From JBDRMV01 sp043825615 (GTDB lineage: Bacteria > CG03), in NCBI GenBank assembly GCA_043825615.1, contig JBDRRS010000012.1, positions 1-64,000 on the forward strand: a stretch of 64,000 nt of DNA, given 5' to 3'. Made by a program: the position numbers and the translations under genes. Positions 14,870-21,365 of the stretch are shown here, one piece after another; position 1 is the stretch's first letter; every line of letters starts with the position of its first letter. The notes under the pieces are model-generated. The model saw only the letters and a list, made by a program, of their open reading frames with translations. It made no database searches and had not been told where the DNA came from.

Positions 14870-15370
14870 ATGATTGAACAGACACTCGTGCTAATAAAGC
14901 CCGACGGGCTTAAGAAATCGCTGACGGGCAACATTCTGACGCGCCTTTCGGAAACAAAACTTGAGATTGCGGGCGCAAAAATAGTGCACGTCACGAAGGC
15001 CCACGCCGAACAGCACTACCTGCACATGAAAGACAAACCCTTTTTCAAGGAACTGATAAATTACCTGACGGGAGAACTGCACGACAGAAGAAAAGTCATG
15101 GCTCTCGTCTATCACGGAGAAAACGCAATAACGCTGGTAAGAAAAATCTGCGGCACGACGAATCCCGAAACAGCGGATCCGACGTCAATCCGCGGCGCTT
15201 ACGGCAGAATAACGACGCGGGGTCTGTTTGAAAATATCATCCACGCATCATCCAACACGGTTGAGGCGGAAAGAGAAATAAAACTCTGGTTCAACCCTGA
15301 GGAACTGGTTTACAGAATTTACCCGGCTTCCATAATCAAAAAAGAATCGGAAGAACTCACCTGGGAATAA
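14870..15370 (+). CDS. ndk: Nucleoside diphosphate kinase
   Basis: 166 residues, the only plus-strand protein gene I accept. It opens MIEQTLVLIKPDGLKK, the ATP-binding lysine segment. The phosphohistidine is His125 in ENIIHASSN, preceded by SIRGAYG. It transfers gamma-phosphate between nucleoside triphosphates and diphosphates. It is longer than the usual 140-150 residues, through insertions around KDKPFFKELINYLTG and a C-terminal extension (IYPASIIKKESEELTWE). The stop codon is immediately followed by the stop codon of the convergent gene, with no room for a separate terminator. Confidence 0.96.
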   Translation: MIEQTLVLIKPDGLKKSLTGNILTRLSETKLEIAGAKIVHVTKAHAEQHYLHMKDKPFFKELINYLTGELHDRRKVMALVYHGENAITLVRKICGTTNPETADPTSIRGAYGRITTRGLFENIIHASSNTVEAEREIKLWFNPEELVYRIYPASIIKKESEELTWE

Positions 15371-16636
15371 CTATAAGTAGTAAATAACGAAGTTAAAAAT
15401 TAAACTTTTTACCGTCTCGATTTCGCCTTTTAAGGGATGGGTGACTTTCTGCTTCTGTATTTTTGACAACTGAAAAATAATTTCTAACGGCTGTACCTGA
15501 ATAGAATAATTTTTACCTTCTTCAATTTCATCCACGGGAACAGAAATTTCGCGCGAAATTTCGCCGATATTCAAACCTTCCGTGTTTATCTGCTCATCAA
15601 TCGCGAAACCGGCGGTATCCGCCGTCGGAACTATCTTCACGCTGCCTCCGAGAACGAGCGGCTGGAGAATAATTTTTAAAGCCACGACGCCCAGAGGGAC
15701 ATTATTCTTCAGGAGAAGTATGTTCTGATTTTTGGAAACGCCCCTGGCGAGCGCAACGCTTCTTTTCACAATTTCAGGTCTTTTCCCCTTTACGTCCACC
15801 TCAAATTTTACGGGAGACACAAGGGCGAATTCGGGGACGGTATCGCTGACAATCCGGGCCGAAATAACTGTTTTCCCGGGTTTATTGAACCTCAGAATTT
15901 TTGTTACGGCAAGACCTTTTTTATCGGTGAGAACCGACTCATTCTCAATAAAACCGGAGCCCTCCTCAAATGAAAAAAGAACGTTTACGTCGGACACCGG
16001 GCTTTCCTCTTTCCCGAAAACACTTACAAGGACACCGGCTTCGCCCTGCAGCCCGAACCTTGTGTCCGCCGTTCTCGCATATTCCATCGGCCTCAATTTT
16101 ACTCTCGTGGTGAGTTCCTTTATCAGGTTTGAAAGTTCGTCTTTTTTCACGGAAGGAAGACGCGTGTCGGCCTTCGCTCGCGAGACCACTCCGATGGCGT
16201 CAATAATTCTGTCCTTTGAGGAAAGTTTCTTTGACCTCTCGACCGCGCGGTTAAAAATGCCGTCTATCTGCCTGCGGCGGCTTTCCTCCATAAATTCCCT
16301 GTCGCGAGAGGCGGTCGCCGGATATCTGGCGAGAAGAAAACAGGTAAAAATCTCCGTTTTTATGTCCTTTGAATAGGTCTCTTTCGTTACTTTAATCTGG
16401 GTTTTTTCAAAAAAATCCCCGATATATGCGGCCGCCTGACTTACAATATCGCTATGCGCGGCTCTAAACGCCTCATTTTTCGAGCATTCTGTGCTGGATG
16501 CCAGAAAATAAAAAAACTCCTCGTTTTCGGGAGGAGACAAGAACCAGGAAGGTGTTTTTGCGAAAGCGCCGATACTTAAAAACAATAGTAGAAAGACAGG
16601 GCAACCCCGCATTAAAGGTTTATCCCCGTAGAGCAT
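15371..16636 (-). CDS. Secreted LPP20-like protein with Ig-like domain
   Basis: 421 residues with no firm family name. A signal peptide (RGCPVFLLLFLSIGAFA) is followed by TPSWFLSPPENEEFFYFLASSTECSKNEAFRAAHSDIVSQAAAYIG, which resembles the LPP20 lipoprotein domain, where helical repeats begin W-x-x-P-P. A middle beta-rich part (about 195-290: VSVFGKEESPVSDVNVLFSFEEGSGFI...AVTKILRFNKPGKTVI) looks like a bacterial Ig/Big-1-type domain, and the C-terminal part is also beta-rich. The start could equally be the internal ATG at 16612. It follows the FecR gene by 10 bases and is likely co-transcribed with it. Role: envelope, unknown. Confidence 0.7.
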   Translation of the reverse strand: MLYGDKPLMRGCPVFLLLFLSIGAFAKTPSWFLSPPENEEFFYFLASSTECSKNEAFRAAHSDIVSQAAAYIGDFFEKTQIKVTKETYSKDIKTEIFTCFLLARYPATASRDREFMEESRRRQIDGIFNRAVERSKKLSSKDRIIDAIGVVSRAKADTRLPSVKKDELSNLIKELTTRVKLRPMEYARTADTRFGLQGEAGVLVSVFGKEESPVSDVNVLFSFEEGSGFIENESVLTDKKGLAVTKILRFNKPGKTVISARIVSDTVPEFALVSPVKFEVDVKGKRPEIVKRSVALARGVSKNQNILLLKNNVPLGVVALKIILQPLVLGGSVKIVPTADTAGFAIDEQINTEGLNIGEISREISVPVDEIEEGKNYSIQVQPLEIIFQLSKIQKQKVTHPLKGEIETVKSLIFNFVIYYL

Positions 16637-16646
16637 CAGCAGCCGG

Positions 16647-17444
16647 TTACCTGCTTCTCCGCGGCGGGCGTTTCGACCTTCTTTCCTGCACCGCGCGTTT
16701 TTTCATATCTTGATTCCTGTGCAGAATTGCTTTTTCCTTCTTCTTAAGCAGCTGCTTCCGGTTTTTTATAATTTCCTTCTTCAATTTGTTCCGGCGGGCA
16801 CGGTCATTCAGCAACCTTTTGCGGACGTTCTTTATTTCTTTTGAAAATTCCTTCAGAACTTCCGGCTTTTGGTAAAGGCGGACGTGCGTTTCCTGCATTT
16901 TCTTTATTATTTTCGCCTGTTTTGAAAGTTTGCCGCTCTTCTCGTAATGGAACACGCCGACTTTACCGGAAAAAACCGCCGCTTTCGTCAGTTTGTCCTT
17001 TGATGACTGCACGACGAACTCCGTTCCCCTGACCGCGCAGACCGCCTGAGGAGTCCGCACGCTGTAATCAAGCCCCTTTTCAATCGTTGACAGAAGTTCC
17101 CCTATTTCAAGATCAAGTATCGCCCTTTTTAAATGTTTTTTGTCCCCTGAAAGGTCCTGAATCTTGAGCGTCGAGCGTTCCCCTATTTCAAAAATGGTGC
17201 CGTCAATGAGGTAAAGTTCGCACATCGCATCCTCGCCTGTTTTTATAATATCCCCGCTTGCAAAAACATCATCTTTGTTCACGGTAATCCACTGCGAAGC
17301 GCCTTCTTTGAGAGCGGAAACGCTGCCGGAAATCCGGTTGACCACTGCTATGCAGTCATCCTGCGCGAAAGAAATTTCCGCGCGGAAGGAACAAACTGCA
17401 AGACAATAAAACAACAGAGCAGTAAACTTTTTTCCTGTCGTCAT
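16647..17444 (-). CDS. FecR-domain secreted protein with basic C-terminal tail
   Basis: 265 residues. A signal peptide (about 1-27) is followed by a FecR domain (about 33-160): VNRISGSVSALKEGASQWITVNKDDVF, GDIIKTGEDAMCELYLIDGTIFEIGERSTLKI and YSVRTPQAVCAVRGTEFVV. The last 70 residues are extremely basic (RKRLLNDRARRNKLKKEIIKNRK), unusual for an exported protein. It is not next to a TonB receptor or sigma factor, so it is a FecR-like structural domain rather than an iron-signalling anti-sigma factor. A 269-base noncoding leader precedes it. Confidence 0.82.
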   Translation of the reverse strand: MTTGKKFTALLFYCLAVCSFRAEISFAQDDCIAVVNRISGSVSALKEGASQWITVNKDDVFASGDIIKTGEDAMCELYLIDGTIFEIGERSTLKIQDLSGDKKHLKRAILDLEIGELLSTIEKGLDYSVRTPQAVCAVRGTEFVVQSSKDKLTKAAVFSGKVGVFHYEKSGKLSKQAKIIKKMQETHVRLYQKPEVLKEFSKEIKNVRKRLLNDRARRNKLKKEIIKNRKQLLKKKEKAILHRNQDMKKRAVQERRSKRPPRRSR

Positions 17445-17713
17445 AACTTTACATTACCCCCTCTCATTATTTGGAGTGCATGCCTTCTTCCGGTCAAACT
17501 TTCCCGCCACGGCGGACAGGCGTTTGACACTCCTTTATAGTATCCGCCATTGCCATTCAGGTAATTGCCATATACCGTAATACGGCAACTACTGGATAAT
17601 TCCAACCGGGAAACCTACGCCCGGGACGCTTGATGGTTGGGGACAGTTGATAGTTGGGGACAGGTCTTGAAAAGCCCTGTCCCCTTCAATAAGACCTGTC
17701 CCCTTCCACTATT
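17445..17713 (-). other. Noncoding leader upstream of FecR gene with two hairpins
   Basis: No credible gene lies in this gap. On the minus strand there are two candidate hairpins: TGCCGTAT...ATATGGCA (8 bp with one G-T pair, loop TACGGT, around 17563-17586) and CCGGG...CCCGG (around 17608-17626). A CCGCC...GGCGG palindrome lies near 17500, and GAGAGGGGG precedes the FecR start. Nearer the LPP20 stop is a separate GGGGACAGG palindrome. It could be a structured 5' leader of the FecR transcript, but I cannot match it to a known riboswitch class. Confidence 0.4.
17656..17703. repeat. GGGGACAGGTCTT inverted repeat
   Basis: The 13-base arms GGGGACAGGTCTT (17656-17668) and AAGACCTGTCCCC (17691-17703) enclose another partial copy (CCCTGTCCCCTT), and GGTTGGGGACAG occurs again just upstream at about 17635. 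It is the same general design as the GGGACGGTTCC element at 10672-10716 and is probably a second family of dispersed palindromes. It lies directly after the LPP20 stop codon and may serve as its transcript end. Confidence 0.7.
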
Positions 17714-18310
17714 TTACTGAAGTTTGTCGAGAAGGCCCATCGCCGCTTCTTCCGCCGCCTTGTTCTGCTCTTCTTTCGCTTTATCCGCAAGACCGTTAAT
17801 TGCCCTGTTTCTCGCCTGCTTATAGTCCTGTACGGGGAGCTGGAATAGAACCGAGCAGTTGTAAAAATATTTCACGCCGACTTCCGTGATTTCCTCCACT
17901 TTCTCGTAATAACTCTCCGCCGGAAGAAGACCGCTGATGTTGATGTTGTCCGCCGTCATTGCAATGCCGTCCTGGACAAATCTTCCGAGGTCGTCGGGAC
18001 TGAGATTCGCTCCGCGGGTGTTCTGAACAAATTCCGTTTTGGCTTTCGTCTGGATGGACTCGGCAACATTTTTCATCGCCTCCGCCTTCGCCTGACGAAG
18101 ACCGACGGCATAATCGCCGACGCCTTTCAGTGCGCCGGAAAAATACATCGTCGTTTCATCTTCAAAAAAGGGCACCATAACCCACTCGGGGGTCTTGTCG
18201 GCGCTCTTTTCAATAACCGTCTGCGAGCCAACCGGACGGACAACAGGACCGCCGCAGCCGACCAGCGAAAACACAAAAACCGCAACAAACAAACCAACAA
18301 ACTTCTTCAT
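17714..18310 (-). CDS. LPP20-family lipoprotein
   Basis: 198 residues. A lipoprotein signal ends in the lipobox LVGC (Cys19). The mature part has TPEWVMVPFFEDETTMYFSGALKGVGDYAVGLRQAKAEAMKNVAESIQTKAKTEFV, the typical LPP20 arrangement of a W-x-x P segment followed by a long helix. The C-terminus is a charged helix rich in Ala, Glu and Lys. Outer-membrane or periplasmic anchoring is expected. LPP20 domains are named after a Helicobacter antigen and their function is unknown. It is downstream of the acidic anchored protein and upstream of the FecR leader. Confidence 0.85.
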   Translation of the reverse strand: MKKFVGLFVAVFVFSLVGCGGPVVRPVGSQTVIEKSADKTPEWVMVPFFEDETTMYFSGALKGVGDYAVGLRQAKAEAMKNVAESIQTKAKTEFVQNTRGANLSPDDLGRFVQDGIAMTADNINISGLLPAESYYEKVEEITEVGVKYFYNCSVLFQLPVQDYKQARNRAINGLADKAKEEQNKAAEEAAMGLLDKLQ

Positions 18311-18339
18311 CTTTTCCTCCTATTACACTTTCCACAAAC

Positions 18340-19176
18340 TCAAATCCCGACGGGCCGTGATAAAACAATAACATTCTTCCCGCCGCGCGGGATAACCGAT
18401 ATATTATACAATTTTTCCCCTTTGGAAAAACTCATATTGAACGTTTGGACATTTTTTCTGCCGGAAGAAATTTCATAACCCAATTCCGCCATTTTTTTCT
18501 GATAAAAAAGTTTTATATCGCTTGCGTTTGAATTTGTTTCATATACCGTGAGATTTATTCCCTCCTCCGTCCCAGATGATTTAAAAACCGCGCCGGAGGG
18601 ATACAGCATGCTTAAGCCTTCGGGCTTTGGAACCGCGGGCGGGGTTTCCTTTGCGGCGGAAACCGTTCCGGCGGGAGGCGCCTTAACTTTTTTCGATGGT
18701 CCCGTTAAAAACTTCAGAGCAACAACTGCTATTAAAACAACCGCGAGCGCAGCCGCAGGGACAAGAAGATTTTTTTTGCTTAACTTAAATTTCGCTTTTG
18801 ACGGCTTCGCCGGCTCATCCTTCTTCGGCGGGAGTTCCTCATACTTTTTTATGAGGTCGTCTATGTCGCCGCCTTCTCCCTCCAATACGGCGGGCCGTTC
18901 TTCAATCAACGGTTCCCGGGAAACGTCCGCGCTTTCCGGAACTGCGGAAGCAGCGTCGGCGTCCCCCGCCGGCTCCGGGGGAACGTCCGTTTCTTCTTCC
19001 GGAGATGCGGCTCCGGCATCAGGGCTCTGTTCCTCAATCACCGGTTCCTCCGGAACTCCGCCTGAATCAGCGGATTGTTCCGGACGGTTTTCGGAAGCGC
19101 CTTCCGATTCGCCGATAAAACCGGCCAGTTCCTCAATGTCTACGGTCTCGTCCGGACTTTCTTTATCTTCTTTCAC
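18340..19176 (-). CDS. Acidic single-span membrane protein, unknown
   Basis: 278 residues, unrecognised. Residues 1-135 are low-complexity, rich in Glu, Pro, Ala and Ser (SADSGGVPEEPVIEEQSPD). A basic stretch KPSKAKFKLSKKN is followed by one membrane segment (LLVPAAALAVVLIAVVALKFL) and then a folded part of about 100 residues (LSMLYPSGAVFKSSGTEEGINLTVYETNSNASDIKLFYQKKMAELGYEI). The acidic part is probably cytoplasmic and the C-terminal domain periplasmic. The start is GTG with an AAGGAG site 7 bases away, behind a good promoter at 19203-19232. Confidence 0.75.
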   Translation of the reverse strand: MKEDKESPDETVDIEELAGFIGESEGASENRPEQSADSGGVPEEPVIEEQSPDAGAASPEEETDVPPEPAGDADAASAVPESADVSREPLIEERPAVLEGEGGDIDDLIKKYEELPPKKDEPAKPSKAKFKLSKKNLLVPAAALAVVLIAVVALKFLTGPSKKVKAPPAGTVSAAKETPPAVPKPEGLSMLYPSGAVFKSSGTEEGINLTVYETNSNASDIKLFYQKKMAELGYEISSGRKNVQTFNMSFSKGEKLYNISVIPRGGKNVIVLSRPVGI

Positions 19177-19202
19177 TATCTTACTCCTTGTCTCTCCCCA
19201 TC

Positions 19203-19232
19203 ATTTTACAATACTTGCGGATATCTTGTCAA
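19203..19232 (-). promoter_or_regulatory. Sigma70-type promoter of the LPP20/FecR gene group
   Basis: -35 TTGACA (19227-19232), an 18-base spacer and -10 TAAAAT (19203-19208) on the minus strand. Transcription would start about 20 bases before the GTG start at 19176, leaving room for the AAGGAG site. This is the closest match to consensus I found in the window. Confidence 0.65.
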
Positions 19233-19243
19233 TGTAATTTATG

Positions 19244-20023
19244 TCACAACTTGACTTGTTCCAGAATCTCGGCGTGGAAAAGCCCGTTGGAAACGACATA
19301 CCCGACAGTATCCAAACCGCACCGGCCGCCTTCCAAATCCGTCGCGGTTCCTCCCGCTTCTTCCACCAAAAGAAGCCCCGCAGCAAAATCCCATACCATA
19401 TCGCTGAACTCCACCTCGAATTCCGCGCGGCCGTTTGCTATATGAGACAAACCGGCGACGGTCGAGCCCAGCATCCTTATATTAAACACCTTATCATGAA
19501 GTTTCGCCAGCGCCGCAAAACTCTTTTCCGTGTTGCGGACGAGAGAACTGTCAAAAATCATTGTCGAATCGCGCATCTTTCTCTTTGAAACGGAAATTCC
19601 CTCGCCGTTGCAGAAAGCGCCGCCTCCCCTGACTGTTCTGTAGAGACAATCTGTCATCGGAAGATAGATGGCGCCCGCTTTTACTTCATTGTCTTTGCAA
19701 ACGGCAATGGATGTTCCGAAAATATCAATCCCCTTTATGTAATTGTGCGTGCCGTCAAGAGGATCTATAATCCACAAAAACCCGCTGGCGGAATTGAGGG
19801 AATCCGGCAGAGTCGCCTCCTCGGCCAAAACCCCGTCGTCGGGAAAACGCGCTTTTATCCCGGAAACAATTTTTCTTTGCGCCATTATGTCGATATCCGA
19901 GACGAGCGAACCGTCGTCTTTTGTTTCAAAATGAAACGCCTTCCTGAAATTCGATTTAAGAATTTCCCCCGCCGCACGCGCCATATCGCAGGCTTCATCC
20001 AGTCTTGTTTCTATTTCCCGCAT
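19244..20023 (-). CDS. Inositol-monophosphatase-family phosphatase
   Basis: 259 residues, the standard length. The metal-binding motifs are intact: LAEEA (Glu68-69), WIIDPLDGTHNYIKG (Asp87, Asp90) and DMVWDFAAGLLLVEEAGG near the end. Enzymes of this family (SuhB, CysQ, fructose-1,6-bisphosphatase class) hydrolyse small phosphate monoesters with Mg2+ and are lithium-sensitive. Which substrate is used here is open. The start overlaps the 3' end of a frameshifted small gene. Downstream is the promoter of the envelope gene group. Confidence 0.93.
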   Translation of the reverse strand: MREIETRLDEACDMARAAGEILKSNFRKAFHFETKDDGSLVSDIDIMAQRKIVSGIKARFPDDGVLAEEATLPDSLNSASGFLWIIDPLDGTHNYIKGIDIFGTSIAVCKDNEVKAGAIYLPMTDCLYRTVRGGGAFCNGEGISVSKRKMRDSTMIFDSSLVRNTEKSFAALAKLHDKVFNIRMLGSTVAGLSHIANGRAEFEVEFSDMVWDFAAGLLLVEEAGGTATDLEGGRCGLDTVGYVVSNGLFHAEILEQVKL

Positions 20024-20195
20024 TTAAGAATTCCGGCTTTTATTTTTTCGTCTTCGGGAACCAGCGCACAGGCGATTATACTGACCTCGCCGCCGACATT
20101 GCCCTTGCGCGCAGCAGGCCAACACAGGACAAACCCGCTTTCTCCTCAATATCATACGTTTCAAACGGCTCGCCGTTGTTGTAATTCAGCGCCAT
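20011..20195 (-). pseudogene. Small gene with a single-base frameshift, unknown family
   Basis: Behind a GGAGGA ribosome site an ATG at 20195 opens MALNYNNGEPFETYDIEEKAG. The frame then runs into a stop, while another frame continues as FVLCWPAARKGNVGGEV and KIKAGILKCGK, ending at TAG 20011 and overlapping the phosphatase start. The total length of 185 bases is not a multiple of three, so about one base is missing or extra near 20135. If corrected it is a protein of about 61 residues. I do not recognise it. It may be a recent pseudogene, a programmed shift or a sequencing error. Confidence 0.55.
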
Positions 20196-20248
20196 ATCTT
20201 TTTCCTCCGCAGGTTTTTACGCTTTTAGATGCTCCCTTCGCAATACTC

Positions 20249-20316
20249 GTTAGAAATTTCCTTTCGGAAGAATTTTTTTTCACATAATCAATAACTTTAT
20301 TCTCACAATTTCTAAC
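20249..20316. repeat. GTTAGAAATT...AATTTCTAAC dispersed inverted repeat
   Basis: Perfect 10-bp arms (20249-20258 and 20307-20316) lie 48 bases apart, between the frameshifted gene and the small NTase partner gene. The sequence CCTGTTAGAAATT...AATTTCTAACGAG resembles a short repeat I associate with many uncultured bacterial genomes (translated as NPVRN...KFLT). That link is from memory. No protein gene is claimed from it. Confidence 0.6.
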
Positions 20317-20321
20317 AGGAT

Positions 20322-20585
20322 TCATCTTAACTTCCAGATTATAACATTTTTTTTCTTTCCCCAAACGGATGCAATTTTTTGTAAATTAACAAGTTCTTTA
20401 ATTTTTTCTCCAAAAGGAATTTTCGCCCGCTCTCTGCGAAATCTTTCTTTTCCCTCGAACAATTCCTCGCGCGTCATTACCTCATCGCCGATAACAAACC
20501 TCTGGTCACCCCGCAAGTTGTCTTCGCCTTGAAATCCGCGCGGCAGATTACAAGGACAGTTTGACTTACGAGGTTTATTTTTCAT
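20322..20585 (-). CDS. Small basic protein, partner of nucleotidyltransferase
   Basis: 87 residues. The conserved-looking part is MTREELFEGKERFRRERAKIPFGEKIKELVNLQKIAS (residues 37-74), a charged helical pattern I recall from small genes downstream of AbiEii-type nucleotidyltransferases. The first 36 residues (CPCNLPRGF) may be real or an upstream extension. The 4-base ATGA overlap with the nucleotidyltransferase stop favours the long form. The pair could be a toxin-antitoxin-like module (inference). No catalytic motif is seen. Confidence 0.65.
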   Translation of the reverse strand: MKNKPRKSNCPCNLPRGFQGEDNLRGDQRFVIGDEVMTREELFEGKERFRRERAKIPFGEKIKELVNLQKIASVWGKKKNVIIWKLR

Positions 20586-21091
20586 AAATATTTCCTTCTT
20601 AATCTGACGAACTTACCGGACAATTTATACTTTTTCAAAATTCTGTCTAGTTTTTTCCTGTTTATTTGCGCCTGCTCTAAAAGCATTTCCGTTTTTCTTA
20701 TATCCTTATCTCTCGATGCCCTTAAAAAAAGAGCGATAAGAAACTCGGGAGTAATTACTTTCGTTTTAACACCCTCATATTCCGTCTCTTCGGCGTCGGC
20801 CACCGCTTCTTTTTCAAGATTGTCTGCGGGGAAAAAATCAACGGGCACGCCGTCAACAACAAGCCATTGCCCTTCCCATAAACATCCTTTTTTTTTAAGA
20901 TATTCATACAAAGGCGTCAACACGATTAAATCCTTTCCCTTCGGCTCTTGCGCAAGAATAACAAAAACATCCAAATCACGTGTAAAGAAAGGCTCAACCC
21001 ATCTCAAAGCGCCGACAGCTCCGCCGACGGCATAATCCTTTATCAGACCCGCCGCCTGCATCTCATTTATAAGTTCTAATGTTTTCTTCAT
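20582..21091 (-). CDS. Nucleotidyltransferase-fold protein (AbiEii-like)
   Basis: 169 residues. The minimal nucleotidyltransferase signature GGAVGALRWVEPFFTRDLDVFV has the Gly-Gly loop (23-24) and two metal aspartates (39 and 41). A third acidic position is probably in VPVDFFP (near 92). The C-terminal half is helical with LIALFLRASRDKDIRKTEMLLEQ, as in AbiEii/DUF1814-type proteins. Such enzymes include type IV toxins that nucleotidylate tRNA acceptor ends, as well as uncharacterised ones. It is translationally coupled to the small gene at 20322-20585. Confidence 0.8.
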   Translation of the reverse strand: MKKTLELINEMQAAGLIKDYAVGGAVGALRWVEPFFTRDLDVFVILAQEPKGKDLIVLTPLYEYLKKKGCLWEGQWLVVDGVPVDFFPADNLEKEAVADAEETEYEGVKTKVITPEFLIALFLRASRDKDIRKTEMLLEQAQINRKKLDRILKKYKLSGKFVRLRRKYL

Positions 21092-21205
21092 TAAACTTCT
21101 TTCAAAATCATCTTCTACAACTCTCCCGCAATTTCTTTTCAGGTGCTTCCCTCTGTTTTCTAAAACCTGTTTATTTTAACAAAACATCCCGACTTTTAGC
21201 AATTG

Positions 21206-21340
21206 ATAAGATTCTTAAATCTGCATTATTCATACTCTCCGGGGAAAATAGGGTCACCTCTATTTATTGGAAAATGGGTCACTTCTGATTTATTTGAAAA
21301 CTCCCTCATTATGAATAATGCAGAATAAGATTCTTAAATC
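21206..21340. mobile_element. MITE-like insertion with terminal inverted repeats and flanking direct repeats
   Basis: The perfect 15-bp inverted repeats TCTGCATTATTCATA (21220-21234) and TATGAATAATGCAGA (21310-21324) are flanked by identical 16-bp direct repeats ATAAGATTCTTAAATC (21206-21221 and 21325-21340). The interior has two imperfect copies of GGGTCACCTCTATTTATT. No protein is encoded. The structure fits a non-autonomous transposon of about 104 bp, although 15-16 bp is long for a target duplication. It fills most of the gap 21092-21365, in which I see no gene. Confidence 0.75.
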
Positions 21341-21365
21341 ACAACGCACTTATTGAATAAAGGTT

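Noticed and set aside
17590..17660. c-di-GMP (GEMM-type) riboswitch, suggested by GGGAAACC and GGGACGC on the plus strand
   Set aside because: The conserved core does not match beyond these short words, and the plus-strand orientation has no downstream gene.
20161..20364. 67-residue minus-strand open frame containing MNPVRNCENK
   Set aside because: It overlaps the GTTAGAAATT inverted repeat and the start of the frameshifted small gene. It looks like translation of a dispersed repeat.
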